Source of the DNA: an uncultured Saprospiraceae bacterium
GTDB taxonomy: Bacteria; Bacteroidota; Bacteroidia; Chitinophagales; Saprospiraceae
Assembly: GCA_937959095.1 (NCBI GenBank)
Contig: CALGLY010000059.1
Span: 1 to 15,668, forward strand
Reading direction: 5' to 3'
DNA length: 15,668 nt
The notes below the pieces were generated by a model that saw nothing but the letters and a program-made list of their open reading frames with translations, ran no database searches and was not told where the DNA came from. Every line of letters starts with the position of its first letter. Within the stretch, counting starts at the first letter, position 1. This document shows positions 7,927 through 15,664 of this stretch, in pieces. A program made the position numbers and the translations under genes.

Positions 7927-8787
7927 TTAGTCTATCATTAGTTCTCCAAAGAGCTGATTCACTAAAGCAGTGTATTCTTTTCCTCGGGATAGTGCATTAT
8001 GCCCGCCATATGATACTGCGGTGAAGGAATCTTTAGGGCGAAGCAATTGCTTGAAGTTTTGAGTAGATTCAAAAGGAATTATTCCATCATTAATGGCATG
8101 AGCAATGTAAACCGAGTGGTCTATTTGAGCAATATAAGGCGTGTTATCAAAATTCGTTTTAAAGTCGAAAGGAAGCCATAGGTAAGGCATTTTTTTATTC
8201 AAAATATCTTTTACGGTATAAATAGGCGCAGATAAAAGCAAAAATTTAGCAGGGCGAACAGTCGATAAATACAAGGAAGGAACAGACCCCAAGGAATGCC
8301 CATGAATAATAATTTCGGAAGTAGGATAGCGTTCTTTCAAAAAATCATAGCCAAGCACTGCGTCTTCCTGCAAGGCACGTTCACTTGCTACGCCATCGCT
8401 TTTGCCATAGCCCTGATAGTCTATCATAAAAATATCGTAGCCTCGATCTAAGAAGAAGGGATTATTGATTTTTTGAGAAAAAATATTCCCTTGATTCCCA
8501 TGCAGAAAATAAATAATCCCACGTTTCGGAAAGCGCGTTTTTATAAGTTGAGCATTAATTCTCAATCCATTTTCATGCGCTAAATAAAATTCCTCATACG
8601 CGTCGAATCGTAGACCTTGAATCGCTGTTTCTGTATAGTTTTTATCGATTTTTTCAGGACGGAAAATTAATTGTTCTTGAAATAGATACAAGCCCGCTAG
8701 TAGGATACTGTATATCAAAACAAAGACAATAAGAAGTCCTTTAAGTAATTTCATATGCTTGTTTTTATTAGGCGTATTAGTAGACAT
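7927..8787 (-). CDS. Membrane-anchored alpha/beta hydrolase
   Basis: Serine hydrolase of the ABHD12/13-BEM46-like group, substrate unknown. From ATG 8787 it has 286 residues. A single hydrophobic helix (about residues 14-34, KGLLIVFVLIYSILLAG) should anchor it in the membrane, followed by LIFRPEKI. The hydrolase domain shows the oxyanion motif HGNQGN, DYQGYGKSDG, the nucleophile elbow GHSLGS (Ser about 165), an acid in INDGIIPFE (Asp about 234) and the catalytic His in YGGHNALS (about 263). The frame can be extended to a TTG at 8811, and an internal ATG at 8754 lies just before the membrane helix. ATG 8787 is preferred but the choice is not decisive. The start codon lies inside one copy of the repeated 16-mer. 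Confidence 0.88.
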   Translation of the reverse strand: MSTNTPNKNKHMKLLKGLLIVFVLIYSILLAGLYLFQEQLIFRPEKIDKNYTETAIQGLRFDAYEEFYLAHENGLRINAQLIKTRFPKRGIIYFLHGNQGNIFSQKINNPFFLDRGYDIFMIDYQGYGKSDGVASERALQEDAVLGYDFLKERYPTSEIIIHGHSLGSVPSLYLSTVRPAKFLLLSAPIYTVKDILNKKMPYLWLPFDFKTNFDNTPYIAQIDHSVYIAHAINDGIIPFESTQNFKQLLRPKDSFTAVSYGGHNALSRGKEYTALVNQLFGELMID

Positions 8788-8796
8788 TATTCTAAG
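8781..8796 (-). repeat. 16-mer repeat, copy 2 (inverted)
   Basis: Read on the minus strand this is CTTAGAATAATGTCTA. Its ATG is the preferred start codon of the alpha/beta hydrolase (ATG TCT = Met-Ser), so this copy overlaps the gene's translation start. Confidence 0.8.
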
Positions 8797-8884
8797 GTCT
8801 TTTGTAAGCAACTAAAAGGTCTTTTGCTACGATTTTTTGCCTCAACTAGTCTCAAAATACTCTTTTCCATGCAATACAAAATAT

Positions 8885-8900
8885 CTTAGAATAATGTCTA
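8885..8900 (+). repeat. 16-mer repeat, copy 3
   Basis: CTTAGAATAATGTCTA in the divergent gap between the hydrolase and the BNR-repeat protein, in the same orientation as copy 1. With copy 1 it flanks the whole hydrolase gene as a direct repeat about 970 bp apart. Confidence 0.8.
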
Positions 8901-9015
8901 ATAAATTACACATTTTATGCTAACAACTTACCTATAGAATTGGGGTTTGGGAAGAAAGAATAACCTAATTATTATAATTAAGCCGTATCTTTCATCAAAC
9001 AAAATAATTCAACCA

Positions 9016-11529
9016 ATGAAAACGTGTGTTTACTTATCCCTTTTACTACTAGCAACCCTCCTATTTGCCTGTAATATTCCAGACAAAAATAAAGTGGAAA
9101 AAATACCTAATGACTATTTTTACCGCCAACGTGCCTACCCTACAGGTAAGATAGACAAGCAAGCTTACTTATCCGCATTAGCTTATCGAAAAGAGCAAAC
9201 GATAACCAAAAAAATAGAAGCCCGCAGTGGCAGCGATTGGGAACTTGCAGGGCCACTCAATATAGGTGGACGTGTGACGGATATCGAAATGTTCTCCGAT
9301 AATCAAAATACGATTTTTGTGGCAACCGCATCGGGTGGCATTTTCCGCTCCGATAATCAGGGAGAAGATTGGTATCCAATTTTTGATGAAACAGCTAGTC
9401 TTTCTATCGGAGATATGGCTCTTGCACCTTCCGACGAGCGTATTATGTATGTGGGAACAGGGGAAGCCAATGCAGGTGGCAACTCCCTCGCCTATGACGG
9501 TTTAGGCGTTTATCGCTCCGATAATCAAGGGGCAACTTGGGAGCATTTAGGATTGGAAAATGCAGGAAGTATAGGGAAAGTAGTCGTAGATCATGCTGAC
9601 CCAGAACGCGTGTTTGTGGCAGCGATGGGTAGTCTTTTTGCGAATAATAGCGAGCGCGGAGTCTTCCGAAGCACCGATAGTGGTACGAATTGGGAGCAAG
9701 TACTAAGCGTATCCGACTCGACGGGGGCGATTGATTTAGCCATACATCCGAATGATGGAAATATCATTTATGCTGCTTTCTGGGAACGTATTCGTCGGCC
9801 CGATAGACGCTCCTATGGCGGCGCAACATCAGGCATTTATCGTTCTTCGGATGGTGGTGATACGTGGCAAGAACTCACACAGGGATTACCAACTGCAGCT
9901 TCTCAAAAAGGACGTATAGGAATAGCCATTTCACCTTCTTCTCCGAATGTGCTGTATGCGATGTATGTGAATGCTGAGACAGGCGGCATTGAAGGCATTT
10001 ATCGGACTGAAAATGGAGGAAATAATTGGCAAAAAATAAATAGCAATGGCATCGATTCGCCACCTTATATGTGGTGGTTTGGGAAAGTATTTATCCATCC
10101 AAATGATGCCGATCATGTCTTTGTGACTAGTCTTAATATGTTTGAATCGAGAAATCGCGGCACCTCTTGGGATCGTATATCGCCCAATATGCACGTCGAT
10201 CAGCATAGTGTTTTTGTGCATCCGCAAAATGAAAATTTACGCCTTTTCGGAAATGATGGTGGTATTTATATCCAATACAATACGAATAGCATTGCGTGGC
10301 ATTTATTAGATATTCCAATTACTCAATTCTATGCCTGCGCTATTGATTTTCAGCAACCAGAACGCTTGTACGGTGGCACACAAGACAATGGAACGGTACG
10401 TACTCGCACCGGAGAACTCGACGATTGGGAGCTTATTTATGGTGGCGATGGCTTCACACCACTCATTGATCCTACCAACAGTAATACGATTTATGCACAG
10501 TATCAATATGGTAATTTGGCGCGCTCCTTGAATGGTGGAAATAACTTTAGCAATATCACAGGAAGTCTGCCGAGTAGCGCGCGAAGAAATTGGAATATGC
10601 CTGTGGTTTTGGAGCCTAATGATGCCAACACTTTATTTATAGGAGCAAATAGAGTATACAGAAGTCGAAATAGAGGAAATACTTGGATACCTATCAGCCC
10701 TGACCTCACGAATGGACTAACGGATGGAAATCTAGTATTTGCGACCTTGACTAGCCTAAGTGTTTCGCCTTTAGATACGGACATCATCTATGCTGGCACG
10801 GACGATGGCAATGTACAAGTGACAACGGATGGCGGACAAAATTGGACAAAAATATCAGAAGACTTGCCTGTGCGTTGGGTGACGAGTGTTTTTGCATCGC
10901 CTTCGGAAGCTGGTACTGCTTATGTCACATTTTCGGGCTATCGCTATGGTAGCAATCAAGGACATGTGTTCAAAACTACCGATTTTGGTACAAGTTGGAT
11001 AGATATTTCTAGCAGCTTGCCCGATATTCCAGCCAATGATATTCTTCAAAATCCAAGTACAAATCTGCTCTATTTGGCTACCGATATTGGCGTATTCTAT
11101 TCTGTTGACGAGGGCGAAAACTGGAATTTGCTCGGCGAAGCCTTGCCTAATGTCGTTGTTACAGACTTGAAACTGCATGAACCTACACAAATGCTGGTGG
11201 CAGCGACCTACGGACGTTCGCTCCATAAAATTGATATAGGGGAACAAACGGCAACCAAAGAAATATCGGAGATTGACTTGAAAATAGTTGCTTTCCCAAA
11301 TCCATTTCAGGAACAAGTTCAAATTGAATTTACCCTTGATAAACCACAGCATATTCGCCTCGATTTATATGATGCACAAGGACGGAAAGTACGTACTATT
11401 TTTGAGGGTAAAAAAGGCGTGAGTACGCAGCAATTTGTAGTAGATACAAAGAATTTAGTTGCTGGAACGTATTACTGTCGTGTACAGAGTGGTGGTGCGA
11501 GACAGGTGATAAGTTTGGTGAAATTGTAA
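9016..11529 (+). CDS. Secreted BNR/Asp-box beta-propeller protein with T9SS tail
   Basis: Large exported protein (837 residues from ATG 9016). The frame opens earlier at a TTG (8947), but the signal peptide starts at 9016. The first 19 residues form a signal peptide ending in LLFAC, a lipobox, so it may be lipidated. Residues about 110-702 contain about eleven Asp-box motifs of the S.D.G..W type (for example SDNQGATW, SSDGGDTW, TTDGGQNW, SVDEGENW), as in sortilin/VPS10 and GH74-like propellers. The last 80 or so residues (FPNPF, LYDAQGRKV, LVAGTYYCRV, ISLVKL) are a type A T9SS sorting domain. It is probably displayed on the cell surface or released. Asp-boxes are structural, so an enzymatic role is not shown, and no glycosidase acid pair could be assigned. 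Confidence 0.92.
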   Translation: MKTCVYLSLLLLATLLFACNIPDKNKVEKIPNDYFYRQRAYPTGKIDKQAYLSALAYRKEQTITKKIEARSGSDWELAGPLNIGGRVTDIEMFSDNQNTIFVATASGGIFRSDNQGEDWYPIFDETASLSIGDMALAPSDERIMYVGTGEANAGGNSLAYDGLGVYRSDNQGATWEHLGLENAGSIGKVVVDHADPERVFVAAMGSLFANNSERGVFRSTDSGTNWEQVLSVSDSTGAIDLAIHPNDGNIIYAAFWERIRRPDRRSYGGATSGIYRSSDGGDTWQELTQGLPTAASQKGRIGIAISPSSPNVLYAMYVNAETGGIEGIYRTENGGNNWQKINSNGIDSPPYMWWFGKVFIHPNDADHVFVTSLNMFESRNRGTSWDRISPNMHVDQHSVFVHPQNENLRLFGNDGGIYIQYNTNSIAWHLLDIPITQFYACAIDFQQPERLYGGTQDNGTVRTRTGELDDWELIYGGDGFTPLIDPTNSNTIYAQYQYGNLARSLNGGNNFSNITGSLPSSARRNWNMPVVLEPNDANTLFIGANRVYRSRNRGNTWIPISPDLTNGLTDGNLVFATLTSLSVSPLDTDIIYAGTDDGNVQVTTDGGQNWTKISEDLPVRWVTSVFASPSEAGTAYVTFSGYRYGSNQGHVFKTTDFGTSWIDISSSLPDIPANDILQNPSTNLLYLATDIGVFYSVDEGENWNLLGEALPNVVVTDLKLHEPTQMLVAATYGRSLHKIDIGEQTATKEISEIDLKIVAFPNPFQEQVQIEFTLDKPQHIRLDLYDAQGRKVRTIFEGKKGVSTQQFVVDTKNLVAGTYYCRVQSGGARQVISLVKL

Positions 11530-11593
11530 TGGATTATTGATGCATATAAGAGGTGTATAAATTAAATCTTAAATGTCTTCATATGCTTCAAAA

Positions 11594-12259
11594 TTACTTC
11601 GCCCCACTCACCACGACTACGATTTCACCTTTTACTTTTTTGCTGCTATAATATTGATGTAAATTAGCTAAGGTATCCGTTTTTACTTCTTCGTGGAGTT
11701 TGCTCAATTCTCTACAAACACAGGCTAGGCGTTCCGCGCCACAGTGGGTCTGCAATTGATCTAAGCATTTCACTAAACGAAATGGCGATTCGTATAAAAG
11801 AAAGGTATAAGGCAGTTCGGCGAGGTATTTTAGTCGGGTTTGGCGGCCTTTTTTGTGCGGTAAAAACCCTTCAAAGAAAAATTTATCCATCGGCAAGCCC
11901 GAATTCACTAAGGCAGGCACAAAGGCAGTAGCACCAGGCAAACATTCCACTTGTATGCCTGCTTGCACACAAGCACGCACTAGCAAAAAACCTGGATCAG
12001 AAATACCTGGTGTTCCAGCATCCGAAATCAGGGCGATATTGTTGCCCTGTTCTAGGTCTTCCACAATTTGTGCTACGGTGGCGTGTTCGTTGTGCGCATG
12101 ATGCGAGCGCAAAGGCGTATCAATTTCATAGTGCATCAATAGCTTTTTGGACGTTCTGGTATCTTCTGCCAATATCCAATCTACTTCTTTCAAGATGCGT
12201 AACGCACGGAGCGTAATATCTTCTAAATTGCCAATAGGCGTGGGTACAATGTGGAGCAT
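11594..12259 (-). CDS. rsmI: 16S rRNA (cytidine-1402-2'-O)-methyltransferase
   Basis: Methylates the ribose of C1402 in the decoding centre of 16S rRNA using S-adenosylmethionine. The family features are clear: N-terminal LHIVPTPIGNLEDITLRAL, then LAEDTRTSKKLL, ISDAGTPGISDPG (the SAM-binding/tetrapyrrole-methylase glycine-rich loop), CLPGATAFVPALVNSGLP and the LPYTFLLYESPFR segment, with VCRELSKLHEEV near the end. At 221 residues it matches shorter Bacteroidota RsmI proteins and lacks the C-terminal extension of the E. coli enzyme. It lies 46 bp downstream of purS on the same strand, so co-transcription is likely. ATG 12259 fits the conserved N-terminus. Confidence 0.95.
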   Translation of the reverse strand: MLHIVPTPIGNLEDITLRALRILKEVDWILAEDTRTSKKLLMHYEIDTPLRSHHAHNEHATVAQIVEDLEQGNNIALISDAGTPGISDPGFLLVRACVQAGIQVECLPGATAFVPALVNSGLPMDKFFFEGFLPHKKGRQTRLKYLAELPYTFLLYESPFRLVKCLDQLQTHCGAERLACVCRELSKLHEEVKTDTLANLHQYYSSKKVKGEIVVVVSGAK

Positions 12260-12305
12260 AAGCGAAAAGGATTCAAATAATAAAATTACTAGTAAAATAC
12301 CTCTT

Positions 12306-12560
12306 CTACTCCACCGCTACAAGTGTATAGGTATATTTTTCCATAATAGCGTTCACTAGGATACGCTCACAAGCAGCCTCTACTTTTTCTTTTGCACTTG
12401 CTTCATCTACTGCATCAATATCAAGACGCACATGCTTTCCGATGCGTACATCTTCTATTCCTTCAACATCTACATTATTCATGTTTTTGGCTACTGTTTT
12501 TCCTTGCGGATCTAGTAGTTCCTGATGTGGCATGATGTCTATTTCTGCTATGAATTTCAT
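12306..12560 (-). CDS. purS: Phosphoribosylformylglycinamidine synthase subunit PurS
   Basis: Small subunit of the PurSLQ FGAM synthase in purine synthesis, where it bridges PurQ and PurL. The 84 residues fit the family. Key features are the N-terminal FIAEIDIMP strand, LLDPQGKTVAKNM, VEGIEDVRIGKHVRLDI and the C-terminal ACERILVNAIMEKYTYTL, all in the PurS order. No purL or purQ is present here, so the subunit genes are dispersed. It appears to be the first gene of a purS-rsmI unit. The start at ATG 12560 is well supported by the family alignment. Confidence 0.93.
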   Translation of the reverse strand: MKFIAEIDIMPHQELLDPQGKTVAKNMNNVDVEGIEDVRIGKHVRLDIDAVDEASAKEKVEAACERILVNAIMEKYTYTLVAVE

Positions 12561-12681
12561 ATCTAATCTGATTTTAGGGCAAAGGAAACAAAAATTGGTG
12601 GCTTCTATAGAATAATAGGAATAGTTATTGGAAGGCTTAACAGGACTTTGGGGTTGGGACAGGACAAAGTACTAATTTAAA

Positions 12682-12708
12682 AAGCCCATCATACTAGCTG
12701 ATGGGCTT
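12682..12708 (-). terminator. Intrinsic terminator of a minus-strand transcript
   Basis: A perfect 10-bp stem AAGCCCATCA/TGATGGGCTT (12682-12691 and 12699-12708) with a 7-nt loop. On the minus strand it is followed by a T-run, and on the plus strand only by a weak, interrupted T-run. It sits about 50 bp past a possible 15-codon minus-strand ORF and about 280 bp past the NlpC/P60-like gene, so either could be the transcript it ends. Confidence 0.8.
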
Positions 12709-12758
12709 CTTTGTGATTTTTTTTGAAAATAACTTATTTAATGCTTGTTGTGTCTAAA

Positions 12759-12806
12759 TTACCTTTTAGGTTTATGCACAACTGTAGTCGCGATTAATTT
12801 GTTCAT
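12759..12806 (-). CDS. Possible 15-residue small ORF
   Basis: Minus-strand ATG at 12806 opens MNKLIATTVVHKPKR and stops at TAA 12759. A purine-rich AAAAAAGG lies a few bases upstream and an intrinsic terminator about 50 bp downstream, so the layout is that of a short independent transcript. The protein is basic and too short for any family call. It may be a real micropeptide, the leader of a small RNA, or chance. The region 12561-12990 has no other gene candidate. Confidence 0.35.
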   Translation of the reverse strand: MNKLIATTVVHKPKR

Positions 12807-12883
12807 AACATGCCTTTTTTAATGTGTAATAATAGTGTATAGAAATAAGACCGCCTTTTTGATGTCACTAATATAGAACTTTT

Positions 12884-12957
12884 TTACATAAAAATGCTTT
12901 TTTATTCCCTAATTTAGTACAAAATGATGCTTTTTCGGTACAAAATGACCTTTTTAA
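12884..12957. promoter_or_regulatory. Direct repeats with 21-bp period
   Basis: GTACAAAATGA occurs at 12917-12927 and again at 12938-12948, exactly 21 bp apart, each followed by a C/T-rich tail (GCTTTTTC and CCTTTTTA). A more degenerate third copy (ATAAAAATGCTTTTTTA) precedes them near 12888. Two helical turns between equal half-sites is the layout bound by tandem DNA-binding dimers such as LytTR-family regulators, but no regulator is shown. The sites lie upstream of the possible small minus-strand transcript and just downstream of the NlpC/P60-like stop. Confidence 0.4.
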
Positions 12958-12990
12958 GAAATAAAGTCATTTTTTTTGATGTAGATGACA

Positions 12991-13698
12991 TTATTTCTTA
13001 GTCAAAATATTTGCTATTCCTACTATTTGTTGGTTACCATTACCATAGGCTAAATGACTGTCTTTCCAGCGATGAAAGTAGGTGATATCTGCCGCCTGAA
13101 CGCCTGTTTTTCCATGCCCATGAAAGAGTCCATAGTTCAGCAATTTACCATTTGCATCGCGTTCTACTTCTACTACAAGTCCTATATGTTGCACGCCTTC
13201 TCTGCTTGTCAAGAGGTTAATGGTTGGTTTTTTGTAGCGTTTTCCTTGTTGTCCATAAAAGACGACTGTACCTATTTTAATTAAATTTCCTGCCTCTTGT
13301 GGATTGCCAATTAGTATGAAATTATTATGGTCGTGGTACCAGCGTGCTAGATTTTTACTAGAACGTGCTTGCAAACTTGGGAAGATGTATTGCGAACAAT
13401 TTGGTTCTATTTTAGCAGCTACTTTTTTAAGCACCCGATGAAAAATGCCAGAGCAGTCTTGTAATTTGGAGGGATTTCGACTATTATATAAAAGGCGTTG
13501 TGCTTCTATCTTCTTCGCAACATCTCGGTATAAAAAAGCCTCAAGATCAAAGTTCTTACCCACACAACCTAGACCTGAAGTAGCTTTAGTAGCAGTTTCA
13601 GGGGAATCTTTTTCTTGAACGACCTCTTTGGGGAAGACACATTTAGCGGAAAGGTAAAGCAGTACGAAAAGCAGCAGATAAACACGAACATTTTTCAT
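12991..13698 (-). CDS. Secreted NlpC/P60-like papain-fold protein
   Basis: Predicted exported protein, probably a cell-wall peptidase or amidase-type hydrolase. From ATG 13698 it has 235 residues. The first 20 or so form a signal peptide (VRVYLLLFVLLYLSA, then KC). The frame can run upstream to an ATG at 13755, but that would put 19 polar residues ahead of the signal. The domain shows the NlpC/P60 pattern: LQDCSGIFHRVL with the candidate catalytic Cys (about residue 82), IGTVVFYG at the 'GDLVFY' position, and GVQHIGLVVEV with the candidate His (about 171), followed by LFHGHGKTGV. The central part is longer than usual and diverged, so substrate is not predictable. It is last in a minus-strand row with the hydroxylase and membrane genes. 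Confidence 0.75.
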   Translation of the reverse strand: MKNVRVYLLLFVLLYLSAKCVFPKEVVQEKDSPETATKATSGLGCVGKNFDLEAFLYRDVAKKIEAQRLLYNSRNPSKLQDCSGIFHRVLKKVAAKIEPNCSQYIFPSLQARSSKNLARWYHDHNNFILIGNPQEAGNLIKIGTVVFYGQQGKRYKKPTINLLTSREGVQHIGLVVEVERDANGKLLNYGLFHGHGKTGVQAADITYFHRWKDSHLAYGNGNQQIVGIANILTKK

Positions 13699-13793
13699 AG
13701 TGGAACATTTCAAACTTGCATTTGTCGGTTGAATGCAAGATATAAAAATTGTCAAAAAACCAAAATTCCAAACATGCTCTTAGGAATCTCCTT

Positions 13794-14879
13794 CTAAAGC
13801 GATTCATGCGAATTGTCACAGAACGGACTGGTTTTTGAAATTTTGCAATTGCATAGTTTTGCCTTACCATCGCGTTGTGCTTCAAATCGGATAGGCTTAA
13901 ACTTGGTCCCATGATGGGAGGCATCACAAAAGGGTTGCGTTTTACTCATGCCGCATTGACACCAGAGATAGGCTTCACCTTTTTTTAGTTCTACGGTAAG
14001 TGGCTCAGGCGTGGCGGTACGTGTTTTTACATAGCCTTTAGAAAGTTCGCTGTTTTGGTCTTTCGATTGCACAGCGGGATAAAGATAAGCGGCTGTCCAA
14101 TGTTCTTTTGGGTCATTCGGAAGTCCATAATCGCTAGGAAATTGGCGGGTAAAGGTCGCCGTACCAAAAAGCTGATCCCAGATAGAAAACATATTTCCGA
14201 AATTACCATTCGGATCGCTTACGCCATCTAGTTTCGATTTGCCATGATGTGCATGATGAAAAGCAGGCGTGATGATGATACGCTCCAAGACAGACATCAC
14301 AGGACGAAGAAAGGAAAGTCGATAGAAAAATTTATCCCAAGAAAGGGTACTATGTGAGCCGATAATCACGATTTGTTTCAGTACCAACCCAATAGCTACT
14401 GCCAAACCACCACCCATGAACGTAACTATGCCACCCCACCAAAGATTGGGCATAATGACATAATACAGTGCCGCATTTCGGTAGGAAACAAAAAAGCCCA
14501 TTTCTTCCGCTTGATGGTGCGTGCGGTGGAGTTTCCAAAGAAAAGGATATTCATGTGCCGAACGATGATACCAATATTGCAAACAATCATCTATCAGGAG
14601 ATAGCCGATTAGTACCAATCCGATATTCCAATTCGTGAAGACATCCATATAGGCAGGAAAAAGGGCATTTCCCAGCACGACTATAGCTAGGATAATAGTA
14701 GGTTTTATCAGGCCTGCTAACGCAAAAAAACTTCCCGCCTCTTGTATCCAATCACCAAACTTTCGATTTGTTCGGTTAAGGTTACCCGCTATCGTCTCAA
14801 CGAGTCCAAAAAGAATTAATATACCTACTACGAGATTGTCCCAAACCTCAATACCAAATCCAAATACCTGCTGTTCCAT
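13794..14879 (-). CDS. Fatty acid hydroxylase/sterol desaturase fused to two CDGSH motifs
   Basis: A 361-residue fusion. Residues 1 to about 245 are an integral-membrane diiron hydroxylase of the fatty acid hydroxylase/sterol desaturase family. It has several hydrophobic helices and the His clusters HRSAH (105-109), HRTHH (118-122) and HHAHH (208-212), the last followed by GKSKLDGVSDPNG. After a linker, residues about 303-361 hold two consecutive CDGSH-type iron-sulfur motifs: Cys307, Cys309, Cys318 and His322, and Cys343, Cys345, Cys354 and His358. Each has the C.C..S...P.CD..H layout of mitoNEET-like proteins. All metal ligands are present in each module. The CDGSH part may pass electrons to the diiron site, which is an inference. 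It starts at ATG 14879, 17 bp after the upstream membrane-protein gene, so the two are probably one operon. Confidence 0.9.
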   Translation of the reverse strand: MEQQVFGFGIEVWDNLVVGILILFGLVETIAGNLNRTNRKFGDWIQEAGSFFALAGLIKPTIILAIVVLGNALFPAYMDVFTNWNIGLVLIGYLLIDDCLQYWYHRSAHEYPFLWKLHRTHHQAEEMGFFVSYRNAALYYVIMPNLWWGGIVTFMGGGLAVAIGLVLKQIVIIGSHSTLSWDKFFYRLSFLRPVMSVLERIIITPAFHHAHHGKSKLDGVSDPNGNFGNMFSIWDQLFGTATFTRQFPSDYGLPNDPKEHWTAAYLYPAVQSKDQNSELSKGYVKTRTATPEPLTVELKKGEAYLWCQCGMSKTQPFCDASHHGTKFKPIRFEAQRDGKAKLCNCKISKTSPFCDNSHESL

Positions 14880-14896
14880 GATTGTCTCTGTCTTTG

Positions 14897-15664
14897 CTAC
14901 AAGGCTAATAAGGGCATGCCGCCCAAGGCTTGCATTAACATATACGTTATGAAACCAAGGTAGCTAATTGCAAATAAAATAACAAATTTTACCTTTTTTA
15001 ACAAATAAAAAGACACTAAAGGGAGAATTTGAAGGGCGTGCATTCCGAAAAAATGGGCTACGCGCAAATCACCATGTTTGGTACTCCAATTGATAATCGG
15101 AAGCCCTTCACCGCCATCTGCTGCACCTACCGTATGTGCGAGGGCGGAGACCATCAGCATCCCTTCAAAAGCAGAAATTACAAAAATAAATAGTCCTAAT
15201 CGGATGCCCCATAGATAGGCTTTGGAGAGTTGTGGGAAAGCATTTCGGAAAAACAAAAAACCAATATAAGCTGTGCCAAGCGTGAGCGTAATGATGAGAG
15301 CACCCATGATGCCCCACAAAGTCAATTCGAGCTGGGTGTCGGTATTGAAGTGGGATAATTCTCCGAAAGCAGCCTGCATAAAAATATAGGAAAGCTCAAA
15401 AAGAAAGACTAAAATAAATATCCATGAGTAGATGGTTGCGGTACGGTTTGTATTTAAATAAGCCATGATCCAGCCCATTGTCCAAGCAAAAATAGTAGTG
15501 GATAAAAAGAACTTCATAGGCTTTATCCAAGCACTGATGCCTAGTACTTGTGTATCTGTTAGTCCGATGAGGAAGATACAAATCAAAGCAGCAAGAAGGC
15601 ATAATCCACCAAAGCGATACAAGGCTGTATTTCGTCCTTTTAGTTCTTGTAGAAATGCTTTCAT
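14897..15664 (-). CDS. Multipass membrane protein of unknown function
   Basis: A 255-residue integral membrane protein with about seven hydrophobic helices and short polar loops. I do not recognise a named family. A striking polar stretch, HGDLRVAHFFGMHALQ, lies between two late helices (about residues 197-212) and carries three His and an Asp-Arg pair, a possible metal- or haem-binding or active site. Earlier, ISAWIKPMKFFLST marks the second helix. It is the first gene of the minus-strand row and ends 17 bp before the hydroxylase-CDGSH start, which suggests linked function in membrane lipid or redox chemistry. The ATG at 15664 is only four bases from the window edge, so its upstream region cannot be seen. 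Confidence 0.8.
   Translation of the reverse strand: MKAFLQELKGRNTALYRFGGLCLLAALICIFLIGLTDTQVLGISAWIKPMKFFLSTTIFAWTMGWIMAYLNTNRTATIYSWIFILVFLFELSYIFMQAAFGELSHFNTDTQLELTLWGIMGALIITLTLGTAYIGFLFFRNAFPQLSKAYLWGIRLGLFIFVISAFEGMLMVSALAHTVGAADGGEGLPIINWSTKHGDLRVAHFFGMHALQILPLVSFYLLKKVKFVILFAISYLGFITYMLMQALGGMPLLAL

Noticed and set aside
10855..11352. Minus-strand 165-codon open frame inside the BNR-repeat gene
   Set aside because: Antisense shadow of the conserved propeller and sorting-domain frame, with no recognisable motifs.
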